From contig NZ_JACTAH010000001.1 of NCBI RefSeq assembly GCF_014489115.1, forward strand, positions 248,001 through 312,000: DNA of 64,000 bases. Direction: 5' to 3'. The stretch comes from Thauera sedimentorum (GTDB lineage: Bacteria; Pseudomonadota; Gammaproteobacteria; Burkholderiales; Rhodocyclaceae). Numbering within the stretch: the stretch's first letter is position 1; each line of letters begins with the position of its first letter. The notes beneath the pieces are model-generated. The model searched no databases. It saw only the letters and a list, made by a program, of their open reading frames with translations, and had not been told where the DNA came from. Below, one piece after another: positions 33,361 through 42,500 of the stretch. A program made the position numbers and the translations under genes.

Positions 33361-34296
33361 TCACATCAGCGCGTGGCCGAGCGTGCGCAGCGCGATGCCC
33401 ACCGCGGCGCCGGCCAGCGCCGGGCGCAGCACGCCGGCCACCCGCCGCCCGGCGGAGATCAGCACCGCCACCCCGGCCACGTCCAGCGGGTGGATCAGGA
33501 AGCCGGCGCTGGCGTTGAGCACCTCGGCGCTGGCGCTGCCTTCGCGCAGCATCTCGTCCATCACCCCCATCATCGCGGTGCCGCCGGCGATGTACTTGGT
33601 CAGCGTCGGCAGGATCAGCGCGGGGTCGATGGCCAGCAGGGCGAGCAGCGGGGTCAGCAGCGCGGTCAGGGCGTCGATCGCCCCGGTGGCGCGCAAGGTC
33701 ATCACCGCCACCAGGGCCAGCACCAGCATGGGGATGGCGCCCACGGCGATCTTGAAGGCTTCCGCGCCGGCGCGGTTGATCACGTCGAGCACGCCCTTGG
33801 CGTCCTCGGCGGTGCGGTGGTGCAGGGTCTCGTCCACCGGCCCTTCGACCGCGGACAGTCCGCGCCCGAACAGATGCCAGGTGGCCGCCGCGGCGAGCAG
33901 GCCGCCGGCGAACGAGAGCGCCAGGGTGAGCGCGAAGTCCAGCCCCATGGCCGCCATCGGGAAGGTGACGTTGGCCTGCGCCATGGCCATCACCATGGCC
34001 AGCGTGGCCGCCAGGTGGCGGTCGGAGGCGCCGCGGCCTTCCATCATGGTCAGCGTGGCCACCGGGGCGGCGAAGCTGACGAAGTTGATCTGCAGCGCGG
34101 CGAAGGCGCCCAGGCCGGTGAGGCCCGCCGGGCGCAGCAGCGGCGTGGCGCGCTGCACCACCCAGTCGATCACCCCGCGCGCTTCGAGCAGGCGCATCAG
34201 CGACAGCATGACCACCATGATGGGCAGCAGCACGAAGAGCGCGAGTTCGACCGCGGAGCGGCCGGCGCGCAGGACGATGTCGGTGATCAGATCCAT
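33361..34296 (-). CDS. Nucleoside-recognition (Gate) domain membrane protein, SpmA-like
   Basis: A 311-aa hydrophobic protein with two Gate-type repeats: the first near ALFVLLPIMVVMLSLMRLLE to GLGAFAALQINFVSFAAP, the second near AVGAIPMLVLALVAVMTLRA. It resembles the SpmA/SpmB and YjiH nucleoside-recognition families, for which no substrate is firmly established. The ATG at 34296 gives a normal amphipathic start. The aceB terminator lies upstream, so it has its own promoter. Confidence 0.78.
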   Translation of the reverse strand: MDLITDIVLRAGRSAVELALFVLLPIMVVMLSLMRLLEARGVIDWVVQRATPLLRPAGLTGLGAFAALQINFVSFAAPVATLTMMEGRGASDRHLAATLAMVMAMAQANVTFPMAAMGLDFALTLALSFAGGLLAAAATWHLFGRGLSAVEGPVDETLHHRTAEDAKGVLDVINRAGAEAFKIAVGAIPMLVLALVAVMTLRATGAIDALTALLTPLLALLAIDPALILPTLTKYIAGGTAMMGVMDEMLREGSASAEVLNASAGFLIHPLDVAGVAVLISAGRRVAGVLRPALAGAAVGIALRTLGHALM

Positions 34297-34378
34297 GGTC
34301 GGGGGGAACTCGGGGCGAGCATTGGAGGGCAGGCGTCCGGATGGTAGCGGATGACGGGCGTGTTTGCTGCGTTGCGAC

Positions 34379-34409
34379 AAAAACAACAACGGCGCCCGGA
34401 GGCGCCGTT
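34379..34409 (-). terminator. Rho-independent terminator of aceB
   Basis: On the minus strand: AACGGCGCC-TCCG-GGCGCCGTT stem (34388-34409), then GTTGTTTTTG. It sits 22 bases after the aceB stop at 34432. Confidence 0.8.
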
Positions 34410-34431
34410 GCGGTTGCAGCCCGGGCGGTGT

Positions 34432-36030
34432 TCAGTCCATCGCCTCGTACAGCGGCAGGGTGAGGAACTCGGGGAAGTCCTCGGAGAGCGACATCTCCTC
34501 GAAGATCTTCGCCGCCTGGTCGTAGGTGGCGGTGTCCTCGCCCTGGGCGGCGACGGTGGCCTTGACCTTGGCGAGTTCCTCGGGGATCAGCGCGCGCACC
34601 ATGTCGGCGGTGACCTTGCGGCCGTCGTCGAGCTTGCCCTTCGGGCTCACCACCCACTGCCATATCTGCGAGCGCGAGATCTCCGCGGTGGCGGCGTCTT
34701 CCATCAGGTTGTGGATGGGCACGCAGCCGTTGCCGGCCAGCCAGGAGCCGAGGTAGTGGATGCCGACGTTGATGTTGTTGCGCACGCCCACTTCGGTGAT
34801 CGGCTGCTCGGGCTGGAAGTTCATCCAGTCCTTCGGGCCGAAGCTGTCGGACACCTGCTTGTCCCACTGGTTGGGGCGGTTGCCCAGCACCTTGACGAAC
34901 TCTTCCATGGCGATCGACACCAGGCCCGGGTGGGCCACCCAGCCGCCGTCGTAGCCGTCGTTGGCGTCGCGGGTCTTGTCGTGGCGGATGCCGGCCAGCG
35001 CCTTCTCGTTGGCGGCCGGGTCGTTCTTGATCGGGATCAGCGCGCTCATGCCGCCCATGGCCGGGGCGCCGCGCTTGTGGCAGGCCTGCACCAGGGCCAG
35101 CGCGTAGGAGCGCATGAAGGGCACTTCCATGGTGATGGCGCCACGGTTGGCCAGGCAGAAGTCCTTGTTCTTCTTGAACTTCTTGATGCAGGAGAAGATG
35201 TAGTCCCAGCGGCCCGCGTTGAGACCGGCGGAGTGGTTGCGCAGCTCGTACAGGATCTCTTCCATCTCGAAGGTGGCGAGGATGGTCTCGACCAGCACGG
35301 TGGCCTTGATGGTGCCCTGCGGCAGGCCGATGTGGTCCTGCGCCATCACGAAGATGTCGTTCCACAGGCGCGCTTCGAGGTGGCTCTCCATCTTCGGCAG
35401 GTAGAAGAAGGGGCCGGCGCCGCGGGCGATCTGTTCCTTGGCGTTGTGGAAGAGGAAAAGCGCGAAGTCGAAGATGCCGCCGGAGACGCGCTGGCCGTCG
35501 ACCAGCACGTGCTTCTCGTCCAGGTGCCAGCCGCGCGGGCGCACCTGCAGGGTGGCGATCTTGTCGGCGAGCTTGTACTCCTTGCCGTTCTCGGCGACGA
35601 AGTCGATCTGGCGGCGGATCGCGTCATAGAGGTTCACCTGGCCCTGGATCTGGTTGTACCAGTTGGGGCTGTTGGAATCCTCGAAGTCGGTCATGTAGGA
35701 GTCGGCGCCCGAGTTGAAGGCGTTGATGATCATCTTGCGCTCGACCGGGCCGGTGATCTCCACGCGGCGGCATTCCAGGGCCTTGGGCAGCGGGGCGATC
35801 TTCCAGTCGCCTTCGCGCACCGACTTGGTCTCCGGCAGGAAGTCGGGCAGCTCGCCGGCGTCGATGCGTGCCTGGCGGGCGACGCGGGCGGCCAGCAGTT
35901 CCTGACGGCTCGGCTCGAAGGCGCGGTGCAGCTTGGCCACGAGTTCCAGCGCCTCGCGGGTGAGGATCTGGTCGAAGCGGGGGTGCAGGGGGGCATTGAT
36001 CTGCATGCCCTGGGGCAGGTCGAGGCTCAT
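34432..36030 (-). CDS. aceB: Malate synthase A
   Basis: Condenses glyoxylate with acetyl-CoA in the glyoxylate shunt. The 532-aa protein has ITGPVERKMIINAFNSGADS, DFEDSNSPNWYNQIQGQVNL, FYLPKMESHLEARLWNDIF and ELRNHSAGLNAGRWDYIFS, the A-form active-site segments. The ATG at 36030 (MSLDLPQGMQINAPLHPRFD) has an AGGAG five bases upstream; the open frame extends to 36159 without a family N-terminus. Isocitrate lyase is not in the window. The divergent LysR gene probably regulates it. Confidence 0.97.
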   Translation of the reverse strand: MSLDLPQGMQINAPLHPRFDQILTREALELVAKLHRAFEPSRQELLAARVARQARIDAGELPDFLPETKSVREGDWKIAPLPKALECRRVEITGPVERKMIINAFNSGADSYMTDFEDSNSPNWYNQIQGQVNLYDAIRRQIDFVAENGKEYKLADKIATLQVRPRGWHLDEKHVLVDGQRVSGGIFDFALFLFHNAKEQIARGAGPFFYLPKMESHLEARLWNDIFVMAQDHIGLPQGTIKATVLVETILATFEMEEILYELRNHSAGLNAGRWDYIFSCIKKFKKNKDFCLANRGAITMEVPFMRSYALALVQACHKRGAPAMGGMSALIPIKNDPAANEKALAGIRHDKTRDANDGYDGGWVAHPGLVSIAMEEFVKVLGNRPNQWDKQVSDSFGPKDWMNFQPEQPITEVGVRNNINVGIHYLGSWLAGNGCVPIHNLMEDAATAEISRSQIWQWVVSPKGKLDDGRKVTADMVRALIPEELAKVKATVAAQGEDTATYDQAAKIFEEMSLSEDFPEFLTLPLYEAMD

Positions 36031-36218
36031 GACAACTCCTGTAAACAAGCGGTTTTTGCGAATCGTGGATGTCCTGGTGCAGCGCCGGGGCCGGCGGGCC
36101 GCCGCGCGCGGGGTTGCCCCGTCTGAGTGCGTGCGTGCCGCGGGCGGTGTCTCCTCCACCCGGCATAAGATGGACCCGAGTCTATTGCGTCACAAAAGAA
36201 AATAGAAGATAAGGCTTA

Positions 36219-36245
36219 ATCAATTGATCTTTTACTTTGAGTAAA
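36219..36245. promoter_or_regulatory. Palindromic sites in the aceB-LysR divergent region
   Basis: The 217-bp divergent region turns AT-rich near the LysR start. It contains a perfect 10-bp palindrome ATCAATTGAT (36219-36228) and an inverted repeat TTTACT-TTG-AGTAAA (36231-36245) that ends three bases before the LysR ATG. Either could be the LysR autoregulatory site. No clear Shine-Dalgarno precedes the LysR start. Confidence 0.4.
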
Positions 36246-36247
36246 AA

Positions 36248-37144
36248 ATGGATCAACTCAAGCAGATCGAGAGCTTCGTCAGCGTGGCCACCCGCGGTTC
36301 GCTCTCGGCCGCGGCGCGCGAGGCCGGCGTGACCCCGGCGGTGATCGGCCGCCGGCTCGACGCCCTGGAGGCGCGCCTGGGGGTGAAGCTCCTGCTGCGC
36401 ACCACCCGGCGCATCACGCTCACCTTCGAGGGTAGTGCGTTTCTCGAGGACTGCCAGCGCATCCTCAACGATCTGGCCAATGCCGAGGCTTCGGTGAGTC
36501 TGGGCGGCATCAAGCCCAGCGGGCATCTGCGCCTGACCGCGCCGGCCGGTTTCGGCCGGCGCCACGTGGCGCCGGTGGTGATGCGCTTCCTGCAGGACAA
36601 CCCGGAGGTGAGCTGCACCCTGGAACTGTCGGACCGCATGGTCGATCTGCTCAATGAAGGCTTCGACTGCGCGATCCGCATCGGCGAACTGCCCGATTCC
36701 AGCCTGGTGTCGGTGCGTCTGGCAGAGAACCGGCGGGTGGTGATCGCCAGTCGCGAGTATCTGGCGCGCCACGGCACCCCGCGGACCCCGCAGGACCTGC
36801 TGGCACACAACTGCCTGTGCCTGGCGCAACAGCGCGGCTGGCAGTTCACCGGTGAGGACGGCGCCCCCATGCTGCTGCGCGTGGCCGGCAACCTGGAGTG
36901 CAACGACGGCGCGGTGCTGCGCGACTGGACCCTGGCCGGCCTGGGCCTGGCCTGGCGATCCTTGTGGGAGGTGGGCGAGGACCTGCGCAGCGGCCGCCTG
37001 GTGCAGGTGCTGGAGGACTGGGCGGCGGCGCCGCTGGGCATCTACGCGGTGTTCCCGCAGCGCCGCCACCTCGCCCTGCGCATGCGCCTGCTGCTGGATC
37101 ATTTCCGCGACACCTACGCGCGGGCGGAGTACTGGGGGGCTTGA
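36248..37144 (+). CDS. LysR-family transcriptional regulator
   Basis: A 298-aa regulator with the N-terminal winged helix (MDQLKQIESFVSVATRGSLS, AAREAGVTPAVIGRRLDALE) and a periplasmic-binding-like effector domain from about residue 90. It is divergent from aceB and followed by the aldehyde dehydrogenase gene on the same strand (66 bases), so it may control one or both. The effector is not evident. Confidence 0.92.
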   Translation: MDQLKQIESFVSVATRGSLSAAAREAGVTPAVIGRRLDALEARLGVKLLLRTTRRITLTFEGSAFLEDCQRILNDLANAEASVSLGGIKPSGHLRLTAPAGFGRRHVAPVVMRFLQDNPEVSCTLELSDRMVDLLNEGFDCAIRIGELPDSSLVSVRLAENRRVVIASREYLARHGTPRTPQDLLAHNCLCLAQQRGWQFTGEDGAPMLLRVAGNLECNDGAVLRDWTLAGLGLAWRSLWEVGEDLRSGRLVQVLEDWAAAPLGIYAVFPQRRHLALRMRLLLDHFRDTYARAEYWGA

Positions 37145-37210
37145 CTCGCCCGGTGCCCGGCAGCCGGCAACCGGGCTACTACACTCTTATGGTCAGGGAG
37201 GATGCCTGTC

Positions 37211-38710
37211 ATGGATATCGATACCGTACTCGCCGACCTGGGGCTCGCGCCCGGCGATCTGCAAGCCGGCGCGCTCACCGTCCGCTCGCCGATCGACGGC
37301 AGCGTGCTGGCGCGCCTCGCACCACATTCGGCGCAGGGGATCGACGCCGCGCTCGCCCGTGCGCAAGCCGCCTTCCTGCGCTGGCGCGATATGCCCGCGC
37401 CGCGGCGGGGCGAACTGGTACGCCTGTTCGGCGAGGAGTTGCGCGCCAACAAGACGGTGCTCGGCCGCCTGGTGAGCATGGAGAGCGGCAAGATCCTTGC
37501 GGAAGGCGAAGGCGAGGTGCAGGAGATGATCGACATCTGCGACTTCGCCGTGGGCCTGTCGCGTCAGTTGCACGGCCTGACCATCGCCTCGGAGCGCCCC
37601 GGGCACCGCATGATGGAGACCTGGCACCCGCTGGGCGTGGTCGGCGTGGTGTCGGCCTTCAACTTCCCGGTCGCGGTGTGGGCGTGGAATGCGGCACTTG
37701 CGCTGGTGTGTGGCGATGCCCTGGTGTGGAAGCCTTCCGACAAGACGCCGCTCTGCGCGCTTGCCTGCCGGGCCTTGTTCCTGCGTGCGTGCGCGCGTTT
37801 CGGCGAGGTGCCCGAGGGCTTGCTGGAGGTGGTGATCGGTGGGCGCGAGGCTGCCGAAAACCTGGCCGACGACCGCCGCATCGCGCTGCTCTCGGCCACC
37901 GGCTCGTGCGCCATGGGGCGGGCGCTGGCGCCGCGGGTGGCGGCGCGCCTGGGGCGCTCCTTGCTGGAACTGGGCGGCAACAACGCCATCGTGGTCGCGC
38001 CCAGCGCGGACCCCGACCTGGCCGTGCGCGCCATCCTGTTTTCTGCTGTCGGCACCGCCGGCCAGCGCTGCACCAGCGCGCGCCGGCTGATCGTGCACGC
38101 TTCGCTGCGCGAGACGCTGCTCGTCCGCCTGCGCAAGGCCTACGACAGCGTGCGAATCGGCGACCCGCTCGATCCGGAAACGCTGATGGGGCCGCTGATC
38201 GGCCGCGACGCGTTCGACGCGATGCAGGCTGCGCTGGCCGCGGCGCGAGGCGAGGGCGGTTCGGTGTCCGGCGGCGAGCGGGTGCTGGCCGAGCGCTGGC
38301 CGGATGCCTGGTACGTGCGCCCCGCCCTGGTGGACATGCCGGCGCAGACCGATACCGTGTGCCGCGAGACCTTCGCCCCCATCCTCTACGTGCTCGGCTA
38401 CACCGAGCTGGACCAGGCAATCGCGCTGCACAACGCGGTGCCGCAGGGCCTGTCCTCGGCGATCTTCACCAATGAGCTGCGCGAGGCCGAGCGCTTCCTG
38501 TCCGCGGCCGGCTCGGACTGCGGCATTGTCAACGTGAACATCGGCACCTCGGGCGCCGAGATCGGCGGCGCCTTCGGCGGCGAGAAGGACACCGGCGGCG
38601 GGCGCGAATCCGGCTCGGACGCATGGCGGGCCTACATGCGCCGCGCCACCAACACCATCAACTACTCAACCGAGCTGCCGCTGGCGCAGGGCATCCGCTT
38701 CGGCGACTGA
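37211..38710 (+). CDS. Aldehyde dehydrogenase of the ALDH7 / aminoadipate-semialdehyde type
   Basis: A 499-aa NAD(P)-dependent dehydrogenase. Landmarks: GVVGVVSAFNFPVAVWAWNA, ALALVCGDALVWKPSDKTPL, SLLELGGNNAIVVAPSAD (catalytic Glu) and GTAGQRCTSARRLIVH (catalytic Cys). The combination and the ELGGNN form fit the ALDH7 family, whose bacterial members (AmaB) oxidise 2-aminoadipate semialdehyde in lysine breakdown. No other lysine gene is nearby, so the substrate is inference. The ATG at 37211 is chosen over 37202 because AGGGAGG directly abuts 37202 but is correctly spaced for 37211. Confidence 0.85.
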   Translation: MDIDTVLADLGLAPGDLQAGALTVRSPIDGSVLARLAPHSAQGIDAALARAQAAFLRWRDMPAPRRGELVRLFGEELRANKTVLGRLVSMESGKILAEGEGEVQEMIDICDFAVGLSRQLHGLTIASERPGHRMMETWHPLGVVGVVSAFNFPVAVWAWNAALALVCGDALVWKPSDKTPLCALACRALFLRACARFGEVPEGLLEVVIGGREAAENLADDRRIALLSATGSCAMGRALAPRVAARLGRSLLELGGNNAIVVAPSADPDLAVRAILFSAVGTAGQRCTSARRLIVHASLRETLLVRLRKAYDSVRIGDPLDPETLMGPLIGRDAFDAMQAALAAARGEGGSVSGGERVLAERWPDAWYVRPALVDMPAQTDTVCRETFAPILYVLGYTELDQAIALHNAVPQGLSSAIFTNELREAERFLSAAGSDCGIVNVNIGTSGAEIGGAFGGEKDTGGGRESGSDAWRAYMRRATNTINYSTELPLAQGIRFGD

Positions 38711-38725
38711 GGAGGCGCCGCATCT

Positions 38726-38798
38726 GTAGGGGCGGCCTTGGCCGCGATTTCTGCCTCCGCTCATGGCAGGACCGCATCGCGCCCAAGGCCGCTTCTAC
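38726..38798. repeat. REP-like palindrome pair, copy 6 (diverged)
   Basis: Units at 38726-38748 (head GTAGGGG) and 38776-38798 (several changes, GGGCGCG region and GTAGAAG head in the inverted sense). It is the last copy before the tRNA; no copy was seen in the island. Confidence 0.75.
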
Positions 38799-38807
38799 CC
38801 GAGGCGA

Positions 38808-38836
38808 TTGAAGAATTGCCGACTATCCGCTATAGT
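38808..38836 (+). promoter_or_regulatory. Sigma-70 promoter of tRNA-Thr
   Basis: TTGAAG (38808-38813), a 17-base spacer, then TATAGT (38831-38836). The expected start is about five bases before the mature tRNA 5' end. Confidence 0.75.
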
Positions 38837-38847
38837 CCGACGCCTTC

Positions 38848-38923
38848 GCCGGCATAGCTCAGTTGGTAGAGCAGCGCATTCGTAATGCGAAGGTCGGGGG
38901 TTCGACTCCTCTTGCCGGCACCA
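38848..38923 (+). tRNA. tRNA-Thr (anticodon CGT)
   Basis: 76 bases including an encoded CCA. The acceptor stem GCCGGCA pairs with TGCCGGC; the D arm is GCTC-AGTTGGTA-GAGC; the anticodon loop is TTCGTAA with CGT; the T arm is GGGGG-TTCGACT-CCTCT with two G-U pairs. It closely resembles E. coli thrW, a frequent integration target for phages and islands. The sequence after it changes character, so it is the likely attB/attL locus. Confidence 0.96.
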
Positions 38924-38940
38924 GTAAATTCAAGCACTTA

Positions 38941-38967
38941 GGCCAGTCCTCCGGGGCTGGCCTTTTT
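38941..38967 (+). terminator. Terminator of tRNA-Thr
   Basis: GGCCAG, a ten-base loop, CTGGCC (38957-38962), then TTTTT. It lies 17 bases after the CCA end. Confidence 0.8.
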
Positions 38968-38980
38968 GCTTCTCGGCTTC

Positions 38981-39019
38981 GTGTAGCCACGGTGTAGCCA
39001 AAATTGGACGGTGTAGCCA
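38981..39019 (+). repeat. Three 9-bp direct repeats, candidate integrase arm sites
   Basis: GTGTAGCCA occurs at 38981-38989, 38992-39000 and 39011-39019. Clustered short direct repeats 60-100 bases inside the tRNA junction are typical of tyrosine-integrase arm-type binding sites. No integrase gene is in the window. Confidence 0.5.
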
Positions 39020-39048
39020 CAGCTGCTGCGGGGCCGTCCCACCCCAGG

Positions 39049-39077
39049 AAAAACAAAAAAAACCGTCACGAGGACGG
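39049..39077 (-). terminator. Terminator of the 68-aa gene at the island's left end
   Basis: On the minus strand: CCGTC-CTCGT-GACGG (39063-39077) followed by TTTTTTTTGTTTTT. The stop codon at 39066-39068 lies within the hairpin. Confidence 0.65.
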
Positions 39078-39272
39078 GTCCATTCTCGGCACTGACAGTG
39101 TGGCGGTGCTGGGCGTATTGTCGGTCTCGCTGGCCGCACCTGAAGAGAAGCCTCCGGGCTGGCTCGCGCGGTCGGGCTGGACTGGGCCGAGGCGAACACG
39201 ATCTGTACATTCCCTCGCGCGCGCGTATTGGTCGCACAAATCCCCTTGTGGTCGGGCAATCCCATGCCACAT
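39066..39272 (-). CDS. Small unknown protein (68 aa) next to the attachment site
   Basis: Not recognised. The ATG at 39272 is preceded by a full AAAGGAGG six bases upstream, and the frame ends at a hairpin with a long T-run, which together make it more credible than the longer overlapping open frames on the same strand. The protein starts MWHGIARPQGDLCDQYARAR and ends in a serine/threonine-rich tail (GAASETDNTPSTATLSV). It points toward the tRNA. It could be an excisionase-type or cargo protein, but no helix-turn-helix is obvious. Confidence 0.4.
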   Translation of the reverse strand: MWHGIARPQGDLCDQYARARECTDRVRLGPVQPDRASQPGGFSSGAASETDNTPSTATLSVPRMDPSS

Positions 39273-39583
39273 GAGTGCCCTCCTTTACGCAAGAACGTTG
39301 CGTATCGAAGCGGGTTGCCGCGTGTCCTGAAGTCCTCGGGCGCTTGCTGTTTGCTCACGGCCCGATCCTGCAACGCCGGGGGAAAGGGAAAGCCGCTTTT
39401 CGTGCCGTTGCCCTGATGGTCGAGTAAGCCAAAGGACATAAGCCTAGCGATCGAATGTCATTCGACTGCGTTCGTGCCAAGGGTTGCTGCCACGAATCCA
39501 CGTACAATTGCACGCCAAATACGTATGAATGCCGATGCTCCTTTCTATGGGGCTTGATGGGCAAGGGCTTTAGGGAGGCTTGA
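39273..39583. other. Intergenic region upstream of the defence operon
   Basis: No convincing gene. It holds an inverted repeat CGAATG-T-CATTCG (39452-39464), a possible operator, and a TACAAT hexamer (39503-39508) that could be a -10 box, though no good -35 is 15-19 bases upstream. AGGGAGG at 39572-39578 serves the helicase TTG start. Confidence 0.4.
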
Positions 39584-42500
39584 TTGGACGTCTTCGAGTT
39601 CCGCGGAAAACTTGTTGCCGACTACGCGGCCTTCACCCGCAGCTTCACCCGTATCCACGCCGAAGACATCAAGCGCTTCGTCGACGACGCCTACAACTCC
39701 GGGCGCTATTGGCCGGCACCGCTCGTCCAGGTCAATCCCAACTTCAAGGCGGGCGGCACCGTTGAAGCACTGGTGACCGCTGGCGCGCTGCACCCGGAGT
39801 GCGGGCGCATCTTCCGCGCCGGCAAGTCGGCTTCGAGCCTGGGTGTGTCGCTCACCCTCTTCAAGCACCAGGAAGAGGCGATCGGATTCGCACAGAGTGG
39901 TGAGAGCTACGTCCTGACCACGGGTACCGGTTCGGGCAAGTCGCTGGCCTACTTCATCCCAGTCGTCGACGCCATCCTCAAGGCCAAGGTAGCTGACCCC
40001 ACGCCGCGCACCCGCGCCATCGTCATCTACCCGATGAACGCGCTCGCCAATAGCCAGCTTGAGGAACTTGGCAAATTTCTTGGTGACTACGGTGACCATC
40101 CGCCCGTGACCTACGGTCGCTATACCGGCCAGGAGAGCGATGAAGAGCGGCAGAGGCTGGCAGCGAACCCGCCGGACATCCTGCTCACCAACTTCATGAT
40201 GCTCGAACTGCTCATGACGCGGCAGGATGACAAGGACAAGGCCGTCATCCGCAACGCCAAGGGCCTGCGCTTCCTGGTGCTGGATGAGTTGCACACCTAC
40301 CGTGGTCGCCAGGGGGCGGATGTTGCGCTCCTCGTGCGTCGGGTACGCGAGGCGCTCTCCGACAACCTGCAGTGCATCGGCACTTCGGCAACGATGGCAA
40401 CCGAAGGCACCGAGCAGGCCAAGAACGAAAAGGTTGCTGAGGTGGCCAGCCGCCTGTTTGGTACCCGCATCACGGCCGCCAGTGTCATCACCGAAACCTT
40501 GCAGCGGGTCACGCCCGAGCAGTTGCTGGTCGAGCACGTGCGACCACAACTTGCCGAAGCCGTCCGTGCTGGGGTACCCGAGTCCGCCTCCTACGGGGTG
40601 CTCGCCCAGCACCCGCTTGCCGTCTGGGTGGAACTCACGCTGGGGCTGACCCGCGACGAGGGGAAGTGGCGCCGCGCCCGTCCCATTACGCTGGATGTTG
40701 CCGCCGACCTGTTGGCAGCGGATGCCGGTGTTGATATCGGCCAGGCCAGAACGGTGTTGGCAGACTTCCTGCTGCTCGCCTACCGCACCACCGACAAGCC
40801 GCCCTCCGAGGGCGGGCGCAGCCTCTTTGCATTCAAGCTCCACCAGTTCATCTCGGGCGGCAGCAAGGTCTACGGCACCCTCGAACCTGCCGGGCGGCGC
40901 TACCTCACCCTGGAGGGTAGCCAGTTCGTCCCGGGCGACCGCGCACGCCGGCTCTATGCGCTGCATTTCTGCCGGGAATGTGGGCAGGAGTACATCCCGG
41001 TCTGGGACGAGAACAGCTCAAACGGTCGCGTGTTCAATCCGCGCAACATCGAGGAGCGCAGCCACGATGACGAAGACGTCAAGAACGGCTATTTCATGCC
41101 AGACACGACGGGCGTCTGGAACGACACGCTGGACCGCTATCCTGAGACCTGGCTGGAGCCCAAGAAAGACGGCGACCTGAAGCTGCGCTCCAACTACAAG
41201 AAGCGCCAGCCCCATCATGTCAGGGTCGATGCTGAAGGCCGGCACACCGGCGACGGTATGACCGGTTGGTTCATCCCGGGCAATTTCGGCTTCTGCCTGC
41301 GCTGCGGAGTGGTACATCCGACCGCAGGCAAGGAGTCGCTGCGGCTCACCGGCTTGTCTGGCGAGGGGCGCAGTTCGGCGACCACCATGCTCACGTTGTC
41401 GGCGCTGCGTTACCTCTACGAGGAAGACGAGCAACTCAAGGAAGAGGCCAAGAAGGTCCTGGGCTTCACCGACAACCGACAGGATGCAGCGCTGCAGGTC
41501 GGACACTTCAACGATTTCCTGCAGGTACTGCTGCAGCGAGCCGCGCTCTTCGCAGCAGTCCAGAAGGCTGGCGGCAGCCTGAACGAGGGTGAGGTTGCCG
41601 AGGCCGTATTCAAGTCGCTTGGCTTTGACCGCGATGACCCGGGCGTGCGTGCCGAGTACATGCAGGAGCCCGATATCAAGGGCAACGCCCGGCGTCAGGT
41701 GCAGGACATCATGCGCGCCATTCTTGGCTACCGGGTGTACTTCGACCTGCGCCGTGGCTGGCGCTTCAACAACCCCAATCTTGAGCAATTGGGCCTGGTT
41801 CATATCGAATATCAGGACCTCGACGAACTGGCGGCTGACGCGGGGGAATGGTCTGAGGCGCCGATCGCCTTGCAGGCGGCGTCGCCCGACGTCCGCAAAC
41901 GGCTCCTGGTCATGCTTTTCGACGCCATGCGCCAAGGGCTTTGCCTTGCGTCGCGCTACCTCGACCGCAGTGAGCTGGACCGCCTCAAGACCTCCAGCTA
42001 CGCCAACCTGCGTGAGCCCTGGGGTTTCTCCGAGGACGAGAATCCCATCTCCTCGAACTGGTTCATCGTCGGCGCCAAGCCCCGTGACGAAGACCGTCGG
42101 AACGTCGAGTATCTCGTTTCCGGCAGTGCCCGCTCCAAACTTGGCCGGGAGCTGAAACGCCCGAGCAACTGGCGCGAAGCCGACGAGAGTGACAACCCGC
42201 ATGCCGCCAAGCTCAAGGACGAGCAATGCGAAGAGGTCATCAAGGCGCTGCTCAAGGCGGCCAAGTCCTATGGTCTGGTGGTGTCCGAGGAGACCGAGTT
42301 CGGCATTACCGGCTATCAGCTCAATGGCACCGGCCTGTTATGGACGCTTGGTGAGGGCAAGAGCAAGAAGGGCGCGGATGACAACGCCTTCTTCCGCAGC
42401 CTGTACGGCAACATCGCCGGCATGCTGGCAGACCCGGTGCATCGCCTTTTCGATTTCGAGGCGCGCGAACACACCGCCCAGGTCGAGCAGGATGAGCGCC

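Noticed and set aside
38859-39056. Minus-strand 65-codon frame across the tRNA-Thr gene
   Set aside because: It is antisense to the tRNA (the LLVPARGVEPPTFALR tail is a known artefact of translating tRNA antisense) and has no ribosome site.
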